DNA of 33,662 nucleotides, taken from positions 1 to 33,662 of the forward strand of contig SWDG01000026.1 of assembly GCA_005116965.1 (NCBI GenBank), in the 5' to 3' direction. The stretch comes from Nitrospira sp. Its GTDB lineage: Bacteria; Nitrospirota; Nitrospiria; Nitrospirales; Nitrospiraceae. The notes below the pieces were generated by a model. That model saw only the letters and a program-made list of their open reading frames with translations. It had not been told where the DNA came from and ran no database searches. Below, piece after piece: positions 1 through 8,396 of this stretch. The translations under genes and the position numbers were made by a program. Every line of letters starts with the position of its first letter. Positions within the stretch are counted from its first letter, which is position 1.

Positions 1-163
1 CCCGGCCCGTGCCGGCAGGGCTCTCGCTGACCGCGTTGTAATCGAAGCGATCGGCCCCATCCCCACCAGTCAGTTCGTCTTTGCCGGTGCCGCCCGTGAG
101 GGTGTCGTTGCCGAACCCGCCGAGCAACGTGTCATTCCCGGCCCCGCCTCCCTCATGATTCAT
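1..163 (-). CDS. RTX (calcium-binding nonapeptide repeat) protein, N-terminal part, runs off the left edge
   Basis: Reading leftward from an ATG at 163, the 54 visible residues contain glycine-aspartate nonapeptides of the form GGxGNDxLx: GAGNDTLLGG, GFGNDTLTGG, TGKDELTGG and DGADRFDY. These are hallmarks of RTX/hemolysin-type calcium-binding repeats, which fold as a beta-roll when they bind Ca2+ outside the cell and are usually carried by type I secretion substrates. An AGGGA ribosome-binding site lies about 8 nt upstream of the ATG. There is no room for an N-terminal effector domain before the repeats, so this may be a repeat-only protein or a fragment. The gene has the same orientation as the astacin-like gene upstream. 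The C-terminus, where the secretion signal would be, is outside the window. Confidence 0.7.
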   Translation of the reverse strand, partial: MNHEGGGAGNDTLLGGFGNDTLTGGTGKDELTGGDGADRFDYNAVSESPAGTGR

Positions 164-590
164 CACGCGTTCCCTGTGTGCTCCTGTCCACTCTTCTCAC
201 CTCGGCTTCCTCCCTCCTTCCTTGCCATGCCGATGGCGTATTCATGTTGCATACGAAACTGACGACTGCTCTCTCACATCACCGAACCAGCGGGCGACGC
301 CACGAGTGGCTGCCATGGGCTGGTACGGGTAACTGCGCCACGCGGTCCTGCTTGCACTGTACAAGACAGGCTCTGTGGCGTCTTAGCCGCGCATCTGACT
401 CTCTTATCAGGAAGGTGTCAGGAGTATGGATCGTTTACCCGGACGTCCAGTCGGTTTAGCGGAGAGGCCTCGTTGCGGAGATCCATTAGGTGGAGGTGTT
501 GTCTGAAGACCTGAAAAGTGTGAAATTGGACGTCGCCATGTTCTTGAATAGTGAATGTTCGTCGCCCTGGTGCGAGCGAGTCGAGTTCAT

Positions 591-735
591 GGGGTCTGAT
601 TTTGTATTGTGCATCACCAAACATCCGAAACCAGTCAGCCTCAGCAGGGGTAAATGAGGTTCAGATCTTGTACCGTGCAGATCAATTGCGCTGTGAATCC
701 TCAGATCGAGGAATAGGCACACTGCCCCTAACTAT
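591..735. repeat. Decayed copy of a short repeat element (REP/MITE-like)
   Basis: The segment from 656 (GAGGTTCAGATCTTGTA) to about 713 matches the element at 3251-3332: both start with a GTCAGATCTTG-type end, and the inner block CGCTGTGA.TCCTCAGAT.GAG is 22 of 25 identical. The right arm is mostly lost, ending in CCCCTAACTA. A second, poorer left end, GGGGTCTGATTTTGTAT, lies at 591-607. Elements of this form often sit near IS200-like REP-associated transposases, but none is in the window. Confidence 0.5.
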
Positions 736-806
736 GTCTTGCGACTGCATGAGGCGTTAGTAACGACTGGTTTAGTAATGTCATGCTTCATGCTTATGGT
801 ACCAAG

Positions 807-850
807 TGAGGGGGCGGAAAGAGCCATGTGTCCCTTTGACCGCCCCCTCA
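807..850 (-). terminator. Hairpin downstream of the astacin-like gene
   Basis: TGAGGGGGCGG at 807-817 is exactly complementary to 840-850. The 11-bp stem can be extended by an AAAG/CTTT pairing at the top of the 22-nt loop. It lies 31 bp past the stop of the minus-strand protease gene, so it is a likely terminator, although no clear T-run follows on either strand. Confidence 0.55.
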
Positions 851-880
851 GCTAACGGTGTCATCATATCTGATCACGAG

Positions 881-3166
881 TCAGCGGGTATGCGTACTGT
901 GCCACAGCTCAGTGGAGCCGTCACCAACATGTACCATTACCAGCTGACCTTGGTAGGTGCACAGGCCGACTCCGACTGAGCTCGACTGGTTCTCGATCTG
1001 AACGTTCGGCCGCCAGGTGCCGTCGAAGATCGAGTGCCACAGTTGGTTGGTTGTTTCACCGAGATGGACGAGCTGGAGTCTGCCACCATAGGTCGCGAGT
1101 GCAGGTGCGCCGTGACTTGCCTGGTTCGTAATGCGCACATTCGGCGACCAGGACGAGCTGTCGAAGGTTGAGTGCCACAGGTCGTTGGAGGAGTCTCCTT
1201 GGTGCACAAGGTGGAGCCGTCCGCTGAATGAGGCGAGCGCAGGCGTGCCGTGACTTTCCTGGTTTGGGATTCGCACGTTGGTCGACCACGACGAGCCGTC
1301 AAAGACCGAATGCCAGATGTCATTGGAGCTGTCCCCAAGATGCACCATATGCAGCACCCCACCGTATTCCGCGAGCGTCGGTGCAACTTTGCTCTTCTGG
1401 TTCTGGATTTTGATGTTGGTCGACCACCGCGAACCGTCGAAGCTCGAGTACCAGATATCGTTGGAGCTGTCTCCAAGGTGAACCATATGCAGCAGCCCAC
1501 CGTACGATGCCAGGGAGACCGGTGACTTACTCTTCTGTCCAGGTATGCGCAGGTTGTCACTCCAACCGGTCCCGTCAAATGTAGAATGCCACACGTCGTT
1601 CGACGTCCGACCCTGATGGACCCGATGCAGCAGCCCGCCATATTCGGCCAACGCGGGCGTCGAACGGCTCTCCTGACCAGGGATTAGTGTGTTCGGCGTC
1701 CATGCCGGGTAAAAGGCGTGCAGGGTTTCGATGTCGCCAGAAGAGAACCCATTCCTCTGGCCGGCGTTGGTGAATGCGCCAAGGAAGCCGCCGGTTGCTG
1801 AGCCTTGGGTCATGACCGGGATTGTTCCAGTTCTGGCGAAATCAAACGGGTCGTAGTGCATCAGCGAGTCGTAGTCGTACAATCCACTGTCGGCGGCGCG
1901 GTCGGTCTGTTTCTTGTAGTTATGGTCTTTGTTGAGCTGGATCTGGTCTTCGTGAACGGTGACGAACAGGTCTCGGTCTTCTCGTACCTGTTCGTGATAC
2001 AAACCGGCAGCGTGGCACAGCTCGTGAACAATCCTGCCGGCCGTGTCCGGACGGATGAATGTGCCAGAATTAATCCGAGAATGCCATAATCTATTCGCAC
2101 TCATACCGAGATGAACGACATGAATCCGTCCGTCGAACCTGGTTAGGGCGACCGCGTCCTTGCTAAACTCTAGGACGAGCTGGGCCTTGGGCATCCAGGA
2201 GGTACCATCGAAGGTCGAACCCCACAGCGCGTTGGACGTGTCATCCAAATATACGAGGTGCACGACGGTCCCGTCGAAGGCAAGGGCCGGTGCGGCTTTG
2301 CTGCGCTGATTGGGGAGCTGGATGTTCGGCGTCCATGAGGTGCCGTCAAAGGTCGAATGCCACAGGTTGTTGGTGGAATTACCGAGATGAACGAGATGCA
2401 GTCGGGTGCCATCGGAAACAAGCGCCGGAGCCGCCTTACTACGCTGATTGGGGATCTGAACATTGGGCGTCCACGTGGTACCGTTAAAGGTGGAATGCCA
2501 GAGATCATTCGTGCTGTCTCCGGCATGGACAAGGTGGAGCTGGCCGCCGAATTCGGTCAGCGCTGGGGGGAGCTTGCTTTTCTGGCCAGGAATACGCACG
2601 TTGGTCGACCAGGACGTGCCGTTGAATGCCGAATGCCACAGGTCGTTGGAGGAGTTTCCCAGATGCACGAGGTGGATGGCGCCGCCGAAGGACGCCAGTG
2701 CGGGAGTGGCCTTGCTGTTCTGATTAGGAATTTTGACGTTCGGCGACCATGCGAACGTCCCGTCGGGCCTTACTCTGAAGATCGAGTGCCACAGGTCGTT
2801 GGACGTGTTCCCGAGGTGCACCAGATGCAGCTGGCCTGGTGTTGCAGCCAGCGCTGGCGCGGTCTTGCTCAGCTGATTGGGGATCTGCCGCTGATCGCTG
2901 GTCCCAAAGTCCCAGTAGAGGCCCTGCTCTCCGCCCTTGCGACCGATGGTACTGTGCAGATCGGCCTCACCTTCTCGAAAACGGATGTAGTCGCTCTCGC
3001 CGGTGCGCGGGGCGAGCGGCATAAAGGTCCGGGCGTTCCACATACGGATCGCGTCGTCGACAACGGTACGCTGGGGGCTGCCAGCGGGAAAGTCGGTTTC
3101 ATCGATGATGAACGGAATTCGGCGACCAGGCCAACGGTGGTCTGCATTAGTCGTGACGTTACCCAT
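881..3166 (-). CDS. Astacin-like (M12A) zinc metalloprotease with two six-repeat beta-propeller blocks
   Basis: A 761-residue protein. Residues 10-81 match the N-terminal half of an astacin domain (RWPGRRIPFIID, then STIGRKGGEQ). The zinc site HELCHAAGLYHEQ lies at 381-393 with catalytic Glu382, and the Met-turn SLMHY is at 434-438. Between these halves, at about 95-370, are six tandem repeats of 46-51 residues with the core LHLVHLGxSSNDLWHSTFDGTSW. Six more follow at about 494-761. Such repeats resemble tectonin/PLL-type lectin or Asp-box propellers, so glycan or surface binding is plausible. The protein begins at the mature astacin edge, with no signal peptide or propeptide. The start has an AAGGA site about 9 nt upstream. 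The protease call is firm; the substrate and the export route are unknown. Confidence 0.85.
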   Translation of the reverse strand: MGNVTTNADHRWPGRRIPFIIDETDFPAGSPQRTVVDDAIRMWNARTFMPLAPRTGESDYIRFREGEADLHSTIGRKGGEQGLYWDFGTSDQRQIPNQLSKTAPALAATPGQLHLVHLGNTSNDLWHSIFRVRPDGTFAWSPNVKIPNQNSKATPALASFGGAIHLVHLGNSSNDLWHSAFNGTSWSTNVRIPGQKSKLPPALTEFGGQLHLVHAGDSTNDLWHSTFNGTTWTPNVQIPNQRSKAAPALVSDGTRLHLVHLGNSTNNLWHSTFDGTSWTPNIQLPNQRSKAAPALAFDGTVVHLVYLDDTSNALWGSTFDGTSWMPKAQLVLEFSKDAVALTRFDGRIHVVHLGMSANRLWHSRINSGTFIRPDTAGRIVHELCHAAGLYHEQVREDRDLFVTVHEDQIQLNKDHNYKKQTDRAADSGLYDYDSLMHYDPFDFARTGTIPVMTQGSATGGFLGAFTNAGQRNGFSSGDIETLHAFYPAWTPNTLIPGQESRSTPALAEYGGLLHRVHQGRTSNDVWHSTFDGTGWSDNLRIPGQKSKSPVSLASYGGLLHMVHLGDSSNDIWYSSFDGSRWSTNIKIQNQKSKVAPTLAEYGGVLHMVHLGDSSNDIWHSVFDGSSWSTNVRIPNQESHGTPALASFSGRLHLVHQGDSSNDLWHSTFDSSSWSPNVRITNQASHGAPALATYGGRLQLVHLGETTNQLWHSIFDGTWRPNVQIENQSSSVGVGLCTYQGQLVMVHVGDGSTELWHSTHTR

Positions 3167-3250
3167 GATCTGTTTTCCTTTTGTTAGTTAGATGGTGTAT
3201 TGAACATACAAACTGGTATTTGGATAAGAGGATGCCCAAAAACCAAACTG

Positions 3251-3332
3251 AGGGTCAGATCTTGTATCTTGTATGTTGGTTTCGCTGTGACTCCTCAGAT
3301 GGAGAAAGATGCATAGTTCAAGATTTGACCCT
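3251..3332. repeat. 82-bp element with inverted ends (REP/MITE-like)
   Basis: AGGGTCAGATCTTG at 3251-3264 and CAAGATTTGACCCT at 3319-3332 form inverted ends with 13 of 14 matches. The element sits 85 bp upstream of the astacin-like start. A decayed copy in the same orientation is found on the other side of that gene, at about 656-735. Confidence 0.65.
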
Positions 3333-3418
3333 AATGACTACGCAAGTAGCTGTATGACCTGGCAGATATTGGTTCTATCCTGAACTCATCTCGGCATCTT
3401 GGTGCTAGTACGCCGCGC

Positions 3419-4600
3419 CTACTCACCGACCAGGCCAGCTTGCAAACCACCAGGCTGAAAATGATTCGGCAGCAGCATGATGCAGTTGGGGTTGAGCCCC
3501 TGTGCCTTCAGGGTATCAATGCTCCCCAGAATTGTGTTCTGCTTCAGATCGATCACGGTGATAGACCCATCGCTCAACCCTTCCATATTCATCAGGCTAT
3601 TCTGGACGAACAGGTATCGCTCGTCGGGTGACAGTACGCTATGATGCGCGCCTGCCGCAGCCGCAATGGTCTTGAGAAACTTCGGTCGCTTCGGATCACT
3701 GTTGTCGTACAGATTGACGAACCCCGGTTTGGCCGTCGTGACAAAGAGTCGGTCGCCCTTCGCGTTGTAGAGCATTTCCAGCGGCATCCCTTGCTGCCGT
3801 GGACCAAAGTCATCAATCTGATGAAAGGAAAAGGCCTTACGCTTCGGATCCCAGATCCCAGCCCACAAGGTACCTTCCAGCATATTCGTGACGTGGACGA
3901 CCGGAGGATCAGCATTGGGGCTGAAGACAACCTCAACGGGTGCCGATTTCGCTGTAGCCAGCTTCGATCCAATCCGATGTGTCGAAAGCACCTTCCCCGT
4001 ACTGGCTTCCAGTACCGTGACGGAGTCGCCCTGGTCGGACATATCGGGCTTGACTGTACTGGTGACGAGCACCCGATCGATACCGTTATGAATCGCAATG
4101 CCGTGTGGATAGGCAATAAACGCCTCGGCGGGAGCTGATGCCCTGATTGTTCGGATTGGCCGATCGTTCACCGCGTCGCCCATGATTACGGTGCTTGATC
4201 CCATACAGGTCAGATACCACGTCCGGTTATCCTCGGATACAACCAGGTCCTCGCCGACCTGACAATCCGGGACATCGATCGTGTGAAGCCGATAGGGAAA
4301 CCTTGTGAGGTCCATGACATAGAGCAGGCTCTTCCCTAACGCGGTGACGTAGGCCTTGGTACGATCCCGATTGAAGAAGATGTGGTGGGCCACGACATCG
4401 GGCGGAAGAGGTATCTCCATCAGAATCTTTCCAAAGTCGGCAGATGAGGGATCGATCTCCATAATCGCAATCCCTTCTCGCCTGACTGGCTGATTTGCCT
4501 TACTTTCATAGTTAATCAGGGCAAGAATTTCAGCTGACGCCACAGTCGTGCAGGCAAGGAGCACGCCGAGCGTCAACGAGCACAGTCGTTCCAATTTCAT
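3419..4600 (-). CDS. Exported YVTN/lactonase-type beta-propeller protein
   Basis: A 393-residue protein with a clear signal peptide (MKLERLCSLTLGVLLACTTV, cleavage likely after VASA at about 23). The rest is built of propeller-blade patterns: NRDRTKAYVTALGKSLLYVMDL, SEDNRTWYLTCMGSSTVI, NAKGDRLFVTTAKPG and SPDERYLFVQNSL. The nearest families are YncE/YVTN and cytochrome-d1-like propellers. No haem-binding CxxCH motif is present, so a redox role is not supported. The start has a perfect AAGGAGG site 7-13 nt upstream. The gene diverges from the AraC regulator across a 261-bp gap in which no further gene is seen. The specific function is unknown. Confidence 0.7.
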   Translation of the reverse strand: MKLERLCSLTLGVLLACTTVASAEILALINYESKANQPVRREGIAIMEIDPSSADFGKILMEIPLPPDVVAHHIFFNRDRTKAYVTALGKSLLYVMDLTRFPYRLHTIDVPDCQVGEDLVVSEDNRTWYLTCMGSSTVIMGDAVNDRPIRTIRASAPAEAFIAYPHGIAIHNGIDRVLVTSTVKPDMSDQGDSVTVLEASTGKVLSTHRIGSKLATAKSAPVEVVFSPNADPPVVHVTNMLEGTLWAGIWDPKRKAFSFHQIDDFGPRQQGMPLEMLYNAKGDRLFVTTAKPGFVNLYDNSDPKRPKFLKTIAAAAGAHHSVLSPDERYLFVQNSLMNMEGLSDGSITVIDLKQNTILGSIDTLKAQGLNPNCIMLLPNHFQPGGLQAGLVGE

Positions 4601-4861
4601 AACAGCCTCCTTAGTCGATGCGGTTTATTGACGTAATTCACGTCCATCTTGTAATCAGAACCATCGCCGTTTCTTCCTTGCACATTCCCAGATGCGGGAG
4701 AATGGGCTCACATCTGTCTAGAGTGCCTCCATTACCGGTTGGGTTCGAGATAAGCCACGACATCAACATGGTCAGGCTTATCCCAATTCGATCCGCCGAA
4801 ACAGTGATCAGTGTTCCCTTGATCCTAGCCCGCCGGGTGCCCATCTCTGGGGGCGCCTGGC

Positions 4862-5593
4862 TTGGAGGCATGCTGCTTACAGGAGGATATCGGGGCCGAA
4901 GGGCGGATGATCTCTCAATTCGGAGGCGGAGGAGAACTGACGAAGCTGATCTGCGGATATCTCACCTACAACCTGGAACTCGGCCAAATTTTCTTAGCCG
5001 GGCTTCCGCCGGTCATCAAGGTCCATATACGAGACAGCCCTTCCGGGCAGTGGCTGGAGAACACGTTTCAATATTCGGTCGATCACGCCGAATCGTCCGG
5101 CCCGGGTAGTTCTGCGGTCATCGCCAAATTATCGGAGGTCCTCTTCGTGGAAACGTTCCGGCTGTACATCGCGAAGTTACCACCGACTCAAACGGGCTGG
5201 CTCGCAGGCGTACGTGATCCGGAGGTCGGCAAGGTGCTGGCGCTGTTGCACAAGCAGGCGTCCCACCCCTGGACGATTGCCTCGTTGGCCAATGAGGTGG
5301 GTCTCTCACGCTCTGTTTTAGCCGAGCGATTTCGGCATTATCTCTCAGATACGCCGATGGGATACCTGACGCGCTGGCGGTTACAGCTCGCCGCTCAAGC
5401 ACTCACGTCTACGCCCAAGAGTGTGGCCGAAGTGGCGAGTGATGTGGGCTACGAGTCCGAGCCTTCCTTCAATCGCGCCTTCAAGCGGGAGTTCGGAGTC
5501 CCCCCAGCGCGGTTCCGCACCCAATCAAGATCGCCCCGAAGCAGCACCACTCACCAGCTATTGGCGAACGGTCGCAGCAGAGCAATACGATAA
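4862..5593 (+). CDS. AraC-family transcriptional regulator, N-terminally short
   Basis: The C-terminal 100 residues form a typical AraC DNA-binding domain with two helix-turn-helix units (WTIASLANEVGLSRSVLAERFRHYL; then SVAEVASDVGYESEPSFNRAFKREFG). The segment in front (LICGYLTYNLELGQIFLAGLPPVIKV) matches the second half of the cupin-type sensor domain seen in AraC proteins of about 300 residues. The first half of that cupin, roughly 80-100 residues, is not found in any frame of the 261 bp upstream. The given start is a TTG; an ATG at 4907 is an alternative. It stands at the head of a co-oriented run of small genes and may control them. With a broken sensor it may be constitutive or inactive. 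Confidence 0.75.
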   Translation: MEACCLQEDIGAEGRMISQFGGGGELTKLICGYLTYNLELGQIFLAGLPPVIKVHIRDSPSGQWLENTFQYSVDHAESSGPGSSAVIAKLSEVLFVETFRLYIAKLPPTQTGWLAGVRDPEVGKVLALLHKQASHPWTIASLANEVGLSRSVLAERFRHYLSDTPMGYLTRWRLQLAAQALTSTPKSVAEVASDVGYESEPSFNRAFKREFGVPPARFRTQSRSPRSSTTHQLLANGRSRAIR

Positions 5594-5605
5594 AAAGGAC
5601 CCACC

Positions 5606-5914
5606 ATGTTAGAACTCAGACAGACCTGCGAACATTGCGACACCGTCCTGCCACCCGACTCACTGGACGCGCGAATCTGCTCCTATGAATGTACGTTCTG
5701 TGCCGACTGTGTTGAGAATGTGTTGGGTAATGTCTGTCCAAATTGCGGAGGCGGCTTCGTACCCAGGCCTATCAGGCCGTCAAATAACTGGAAAGGTGAC
5801 AACTTTCTCGGCAAGGACCCGGCGAGCACAACCGTCAAACACAGGCCGGTCGATGCCGCAGCTCATGCGGTGTTCTCTGCCGCCATCAGAACGATCCCAC
5901 CTGAGAAGCGATGA
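5606..5914 (+). CDS. DUF1272 zinc-ribbon protein
   Basis: 102 residues. The N-terminal 60 residues carry the DUF1272 pattern: LELRxxCExCDxxLPPDS, DARICSYECTFCADC and VCPNCGGGFVPRPIRP, with eight cysteines arranged for two zinc sites. The family is small and has no known biochemical role. The C-terminal tail, from about residue 70, is longer than in most members and has no recognisable motif. AAAAGGA lies about 7 nt before the ATG. It follows the AraC gene by 12 bp, so the two are likely co-transcribed. Confidence 0.8.
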   Translation: MLELRQTCEHCDTVLPPDSLDARICSYECTFCADCVENVLGNVCPNCGGGFVPRPIRPSNNWKGDNFLGKDPASTTVKHRPVDAAAHAVFSAAIRTIPPEKR

Positions 5915-5987
5915 CACGAGCACGTGTATCTCTTTTGACATCTGGGGGAACAAGCAAGAGCGAATCTCAACAATCCAGAGGTCTGCC

Positions 5988-6383
5988 ATGTATCTCCCGC
6001 CCGGCTTCAACACCGTGACACCTTACTTCTTTGTGGCCAATGCCGAAGCCTTTGTACGTTTCCTGGTGCAGGGGCTTGGTGGGACGGAAACCTGCCGGAC
6101 TATGCGACTGAACGGTCTGATTCAGAACGTACAAGTCAAACTTGGCACATCGACCGTCATGGTGAGTGAAGCCACAGGGCGCTATGCACCAATGACAGCC
6201 GCCTATTATCTGTATGTCGAGGACGCCAATGCGTCCATGCGGCGAGCTCTCGCACACGGGGCAATGCTTGAGATGGAAGTCGCTGACATGCCGTACGGCG
6301 ATCGGCAAGGCGGCGTGAAAGATCAGCACGGAAACATCTGGTGGATCTCACAACGCACCGTACATGAGCCTTACACTCCGTAG
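5988..6383 (+). CDS. VOC/glyoxalase-like protein (PhnB-like)
   Basis: 131 residues from the ATG at 5988, which has AGAGG 6-10 nt upstream; the frame is open further up, but that part overlaps DUF1272 and looks non-coding. The pattern VTPYFFVANAEAFVRFLVQGLGG, a central LYVEDANASMRRALAHGA and the end DRQGGVKDQHGNIWWIS is that of the PhnB-like branch of the vicinal-oxygen-chelate superfamily. Members are dimeric and often metal-binding; the substrate cannot be read from the sequence. The product is probably cytoplasmic. It shares orientation and spacing with the DUF1272 and YciI genes. Confidence 0.8.
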   Translation: MYLPPGFNTVTPYFFVANAEAFVRFLVQGLGGTETCRTMRLNGLIQNVQVKLGTSTVMVSEATGRYAPMTAAYYLYVEDANASMRRALAHGAMLEMEVADMPYGDRQGGVKDQHGNIWWISQRTVHEPYTP

Positions 6384-6648
6384 CGAAACAAGAAGCACGT
6401 ACACTTTCCTGCGCGACGGGATTGCCTTTGTAGTGGAGAGCAAGAACCGGAGCGGCGATTTTTGGATAAGCGGCTGGTAAAATGGACCGAGTCTCTGGCT
6501 CGCCTCCGTAAAGACAACAGTTTCTTTGCAACTCTGCGTGTATCGACCGGAACCCGATCCATCCCGAACCTTACGATTCTTCTCAGCTTTTCAACCTTGT
6601 CGATTTCGACCCTGGCAAACGACTATCTTATGTGACGGGAGGTCCCTC

Positions 6649-7014
6649 ATGAAATATCTGCTGCTGGTCCACCATAACGAAGACATGTTCAAACGCATGC
6701 CAGAAGATACCAGGAAAGACCTGCTCGCGGAATCCATCCAGCTCTGCCACCAACTCGATGGTAAAAGACAATATGTCCATGCCTCGCCCCTGCAGCCTGA
6801 GGCAACAGGAACCGTCGTCCAAGTAAGGGACGGCAAGTCGGTGGTGACCGATGGGCCGTTCATGGAAACAAAGGAGCAGCTCGCGGGATACTTCTTAGTC
6901 GAGGCGAACGATCGAGCGGAGGCCATCAGCATTGCCAAACGAGTGCCTGGAGCGCGGGTCGGTACTGTCGAAGTCAGACCGGTGATTATGATCTCTGGGT
7001 TGCCCAATAAATAA
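6649..7014 (+). CDS. YciI-family (YCII-related, DGPF) protein
   Basis: 121 residues starting at the ATG at 6649 with GGGAGG 7-12 nt upstream. It shows MKYLLLVHHNE at the start, VVTDGPFMETKEQLAGYFLVEA in the middle and VEVRPVIMI near the end, the signature of the DGPF/YCII family. These ferredoxin-like alpha-beta proteins are often encoded next to ECF sigma factors, VOC and SRPBCC genes. VOC and SRPBCC partners are present here but no sigma factor is. The preceding 265 bp (6384-6648) hold nothing I recognise. The enzymatic role is unknown. Confidence 0.85.
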   Translation: MKYLLLVHHNEDMFKRMPEDTRKDLLAESIQLCHQLDGKRQYVHASPLQPEATGTVVQVRDGKSVVTDGPFMETKEQLAGYFLVEANDRAEAISIAKRVPGARVGTVEVRPVIMISGLPNK

Positions 7015-7044
7015 CGAAGCCTTGCACGAGAGAAGGAGTGATTC

Positions 7045-8242
7045 ATGAGCACGATCCGACTTCTGGTAGGGACGAAAAAAGGCGCATTCATTTTGACGTC
7101 GGATGGCAGGCGAAAACAGTGGACGGTTGATGGTCCTCATTTCGGTGGCTGGGAGATCTACCATCTGAAGGGTTCTCCAGCCGATCCTGATCGGATCTAT
7201 GCGTCACAAACCAGCAGTTGGTTTGGACAGGTGATCCAGCGTTCAGATGATGGTGGAAGGACCTGGAATCCGCCCGGCACAAAACCGGAAGATCTCATGG
7301 GGCCGGACGGCATGCCGAAGGGCGAAAGCAACATGTTCCTCTACGACACCTCGGAGAAAACTGGCCAGCCGCTCACGACGCACCAACATTATGACGGCAC
7401 GCAACGACCTTGGGAATTCAAGCGCGTGTGGCATCTTGAACCCTCACTGACCGACCCGGATACGGTCTATGCCGGTGTGGAGGATGCAGCGATCTTCAAG
7501 TCCACAGACGGAGGCAAGACGTGGAAGGAGTTGGCGGGGCTTCGCAGCGCGAAAGGCCAGCTGTGGCAACCGGGCGCAGGCGGGATGTGCCTGCACACGA
7601 TCTTGCTGAACACCGGGCAGCCGGACCGCATGTTCGTCGCCATCTCAGCTGCCGGTTCGTTTCGTAGCGACGATGCCGGGCAGACTTGGCGCCCCACCAA
7701 CAAAGGGCTGACGTCGAAGTATGAGTTACCCGATCCGGACGCAGATGTGGGTCACTGCGTGCACTGCATCGCGATGCATCCGTCACGTCAGAACACGCTG
7801 TTCATGCAGAAACATTGGGACGTGCTGCGCAGCGATAATGGCGGCGAATCGTGGCAAGAAATCAGCGGCGACCTGCCAAGCGATTTCGGATTTCCCATTG
7901 CCGTCCATGCACATGAACCGAACACGATCTATGTCGTTCCCATCAAGAGCGACTCCGAGCACTACCCACCGGAAGGCAAATTGCGCGTATACCGTAGCAA
8001 AGTCGGTGGGAATGAGTGGGAGGCGCTCACGAAAGGACGCGCTGACGAAAGGCTTGCCTCAACAAGACTGCTACGTGAACATCCTGCGCGATGCGATGGC
8101 GGTCGATCAACTCGACCCCTGCGGCATCTACTTCGGTACCACCGGCGGGCAGGTCTATGGTTCTGCTGATGGAGGGGATAGTTGGGCACCGATCGTACGG
8201 GACTTGCCAGCGGTATTGTCGGTGGAAGTCCAAACGCTGTAA
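7045..8242 (+). pseudogene. Asp-box (sialidase/VPS10-like) beta-propeller protein, frameshifted
   Basis: Reading from the ATG at 7045 (GAGAAGGAG upstream) gives a propeller protein with repeated Asp-boxes: [32 protein letters not shown] and, after the break, SADGGDSW. At 8023-8054 a 16-bp unit is present twice in tandem (GCGCTCACGAAAGGAC, then GCGCTGACGAAAGGCT). Sixteen is not a multiple of three, so the frame shifts: the original frame runs into unrelated sequence and stops at 8169, while the true C-terminus continues in the next frame to 8242 ([18 protein letters not shown] and onward). Removing one copy restores a protein of about 393 residues. The family is predicted to fold as a propeller of the glycosidase/sortilin type; its activity is unknown. 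A sequencing or assembly error is possible. Confidence 0.8.
8023..8054 (+). repeat. 16-bp tandem duplication that breaks the reading frame
   Basis: Units 8023-8038 and 8039-8054 agree at 13 of 16 positions. Both encode ALTKG in their own frames, which shows that one is a copy of the other. Confidence 0.8.
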
Positions 8243-8396
8243 CTTGGCGTGAAGCGTGAAACGTCTTTCGTGAAGCGCATCGGTCAAGGGTTTCAGGTTT
8301 GAGGTTTTTGGTTTCTGCACAACGTGAAACTTTGAACATGAAACTTGCAACTCATAAGCGAGATACGAACGACGTCTCATAAACGATGGAGTACGG
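8243..8396. other. Short intergenic stretch with GTGAAAC/GGTTT-type simple repeats
   Basis: It contains repeated short words (GTGAAGCGTGAAACG; CAGGTTTGAGGTTTTTGGTTT; CGTGAAACTTTGAACATGAAAC). It looks like low-complexity intergenic repeat DNA; no gene is seen. Confidence 0.35.

Larger units (their letters stand above)
164..880. other. 717-bp non-coding stretch
   Basis: No convincing gene is seen between the RTX start and the end of the astacin-like gene; the short open frames here have no family signature and no good ribosome-binding site. The stretch holds a decayed copy of a repeat element (about 591-735) and a strong hairpin (807-850), both listed separately. Confidence 0.6.

Noticed and set aside
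178-760. Several open frames of 60-93 residues on both strands near the left end
   Set aside because: No family signature, no good ribosome-binding site, and they overlap one another and the decayed repeat element.
881-3000. Regularly spaced DNA repeats of about 138 bp that could suggest an array
   Set aside because: They encode diverged protein repeats of 46 residues; there are no constant repeats with unique spacers, so this is not CRISPR.
2357-3187. 276-residue plus-strand frame opposite the astacin-like gene, and the 937-1641 minus frame
   Set aside because: Both are shadows of the repeat coding; the repeated codon pattern keeps other frames open.
4638-4871. 77-residue minus-strand frame between the YVTN and AraC genes
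   Set aside because: Composition and motifs are not recognisable; it lies where divergent promoters are expected.
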